Source: Nothopassalora personata (lineage: Eukaryota > Ascomycota > Dothideomycetes > Mycosphaerellales > Mycosphaerellaceae). Taken from it: a DNA stretch of 64,000 nucleotides. Each line of letters starts with the position of its first letter. Position 1 is the first letter of the stretch. The notes under the pieces were generated by a model, which was given only the letters and a program-made list of their open reading frames with translations, searched no databases and had not been told where the DNA came from. Shown one piece after another: positions 62,809 to 64,000 of this stretch. The translations under genes were made by a program, and so were the position numbers. Location of the stretch: the NCBI GenBank assembly GCA_033816765.1, contig CM066296.1, forward strand, positions 2,790,001-2,854,000. Direction: 5' to 3'.

Positions 62809-63354
62809 TTAAACCGTAGGTTCCTTAACCTTCATTACGCCACCGACGTAGTCCCCCACGCCGCCGACGTGGATCTGGCCGATTATTTTCGGTGGCGTTG
62901 AGCTCGAGCGGAGATGCACATCGAGCCATGATGGCTTGATTGTCTGAGAATCACCGCTGTCTGTTACGCAAAATCTGGCAAAGTCGAGAGTCTGATCATC
63001 CATGTAAATAGTATCGTTATCGGATGTATCTTCGAACCATAGGCCGCGTTCGAGCTTGTTTTCCGGGTTTAGGAGGCCACGAGAGTAGCAGAGTGTGTAA
63101 TCTGAGGAGTGTAGGAGGAATTGGTTAAAATCACCTCTGCGGGAAGTTTCAGGCGCATTAGAGGTAGTCGACCGCGCATTTCGAAAGAAGAAGGTTTTCT
63201 GAAGAAAGATCGAGCCTTGCATAGTATTGCGAAAGGTTTTATCGGTCCGCTGCGCTAGGGGAAGGTCTTTCGGCGAGAGGTGCAGCAGAATTGCCCCGAA
63301 CAACTCTGGGGTTATGAGCGCTCGAGCGGCGGTGACCATGATCGTTGATGGCAA
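62809..63354 (-). CDS. Small F-box-like protein
   Basis: A 181-residue protein. After MPSTIMVTAARALI the F-box reads ITPELFGAILLHLSPKDLPL and AQRTDKTFRNTMQGSIFLQK. The middle contains LLHSSDYTLCYSRGLLNPEN and GLWFEDTSDNDTIYMDDQTL; the C-terminus has IKPSWLDVHLRSSSTPPKII. The Ser-Trp-Leu-Asp block is shared with the relic at 60.1 kb, so these form one tandem family. The frame is intact here. Such small F-box proteins are abundant in Dothideomycetes; targets are unknown. The second Met (63339) is an alternative start. Confidence 0.65.
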   Translation of the reverse strand: MPSTIMVTAARALITPELFGAILLHLSPKDLPLAQRTDKTFRNTMQGSIFLQKTFFFRNARSTTSNAPETSRRGDFNQFLLHSSDYTLCYSRGLLNPENKLERGLWFEDTSDNDTIYMDDQTLDFARFCVTDSGDSQTIKPSWLDVHLRSSSTPPKIIGQIHVGGVGDYVGGVMKVKEPTV

Positions 63355-63727
63355 GTGGGGGTGAAAATGATATCTCGGTATGTGTGTGAGACAGTTACTT
63401 CAAGGCTGAGGAAGAAGCAAGTGGATGGAGTCAATGCAAGTCTGTGGCTTTGTGATTTTCATGTGACAAGCTGCTCCTCATGACATGAGATTTGAGGTGA
63501 GCCGTAGGTCATGACATACATGGATTTAGCCCAGTTAAACCTCGATGCCGCTCAGGGTGCGCAAAATCTCCCTACAGTGCTCCCTTCTGGGCTCCTCGGT
63601 CTCGTGCCCGGCAACAGTTTCCTTACAGTTCAACACTTATAGTTCCACTGCGCTAGTCTATGAGAGACCACACTGACCCGAGCCTCAAGAAATAGCCTAT
63701 GATCACTCCCTCGGGTCACAGCAACCC
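63355..63727. other. Intergenic region
   Basis: No feature seen between the F-box gene and the right-edge partial gene. Confidence 0.4.
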
Positions 63728-64000
63728 CTAATTCCAAGAAAACTTCGCTTTCCCAATCATCTTCTCTTTCTGCTCAGCACTGAAGAAATCTTCCCACTCG
63801 AACTTAATATCTTCATCTGGGACCCTAACAGCCCAGGCCTCTGCATCCGGCTGCCTTGCTCGCACCTTTGTCTCGAAGCAATACGCAGCTCGACGCATGT
63901 TCGTGGCCAACGCAAGTAGCTCCCTTAAAGTCGGAGTCTGGGTTGTGACCTCGGCACCAATTGCGACTCGCCGACCACGAAACTCAGCGGTAGTTTCGCA
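63728..64000 (-). CDS. Partial gene at right edge
   Basis: The minus frame is open from the window edge to a stop at 63728. It reads CETTAEFRGRRVAIGAEVTT, TLRELLALATNMRRAAYCFE and WAVRVPDEDIKFEWEDFFSA, ending EQKEKMIGKAKFSWN. It has no start in the window; the N-terminus lies beyond the edge. Composition is normal for a folded protein, but I do not recognise the family. Confidence 0.5.
   Translation of the reverse strand, partial: CETTAEFRGRRVAIGAEVTTQTPTLRELLALATNMRRAAYCFETKVRARQPDAEAWAVRVPDEDIKFEWEDFFSAEQKEKMIGKAKFSWN

Noticed and set aside
1..64000. tRNA or rRNA genes
   Set aside because: No B-box (GGTTCGANTCC-like) with a matching A-box and acceptor stem, and no rRNA-like segment, was noticed; a covariance-model search would be decisive.

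Overview
The window is nuclear DNA from a filamentous ascomycete. Short introns of about 49-70 bp with GTRNGT donors and CTGAC/CTAAC branch points, CA-rich 5' leaders, and ascomycete housekeeping proteins (UTP6, CWH43, SDS23, RSA3, bL31m, EFM5, BSD2, cytosolic SHMT) all point that way. The style of the small conserved proteins suggests Dothideomycetes (Mycosphaerellales/Capnodiales-like), but that placement is an inference. No tRNA or rRNA gene was recognised.

Layout. 0.5-10.4 kb: a zinc metalloprotease with a jacalin-like end, an F-box protein, a broken HAD hydrolase, a conserved acidic hypothetical protein and the CBS-domain regulator SDS23. 10.4-16.6 kb: sparse DNA with small membrane-protein genes, one interrupted by an in-frame TAG, one intact and one a relic, plus a (CAT)22 microsatellite. 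16.7-21.5 kb: the divergent pair UTP6/CWH43. 21.5-25.1 kb: more small membrane-protein genes, one with an internal TAG. 26-31 kb: divergent bL31m and a large mitochondrial-type protein, then a small basic protein. 32.5-40.5 kb: RSA3, then accessory metabolism (enoyl-CoA hydratase relic, 5'-truncated P450, Baeyer-Villiger-type FMO with a frameshift, an APP1-like phosphatase and an SDR with a 7-nt micro-exon). 41.3-42.4 kb: a 1,041-bp DNA transposon with inverted ends and an 8-bp target duplication, upstream of the SHMT gene. 44.9-50 kb: a low-complexity protein, a secreted YGKP protein, a broken membrane protein and a GPI-type glucose/sorbosone dehydrogenase. 50.5-52.3 kb: an intronless CoA-binding/O-acetylhomoserine sulfhydrylase fusion. 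53.6-56.7 kb: pseudogenes and a hairpin-bearing tandem array splitting an ankyrin-type gene. 57.3-59.6 kb: divergent EFM5/BSD2. 60.1-63.4 kb: a decaying F-box cluster. The right edge cuts a partial gene.

Housekeeping genes are intact over long stretches. Accessory genes are repeatedly broken, mostly by +1 insertions in homopolymers or by single in-frame stops (often TAG). The transposon also looks AT-shifted at TpA, consistent with repeat-induced point mutation. The points most worth checking are the CoA-binding/OAHS fusion, the micro-exon SDR, the hairpin array in the ankyrin gene, the transposon, and the small membrane proteins interrupted by TAG. All exon joins were made by eye from splice signals and reading frame; nothing was checked against transcripts or databases.
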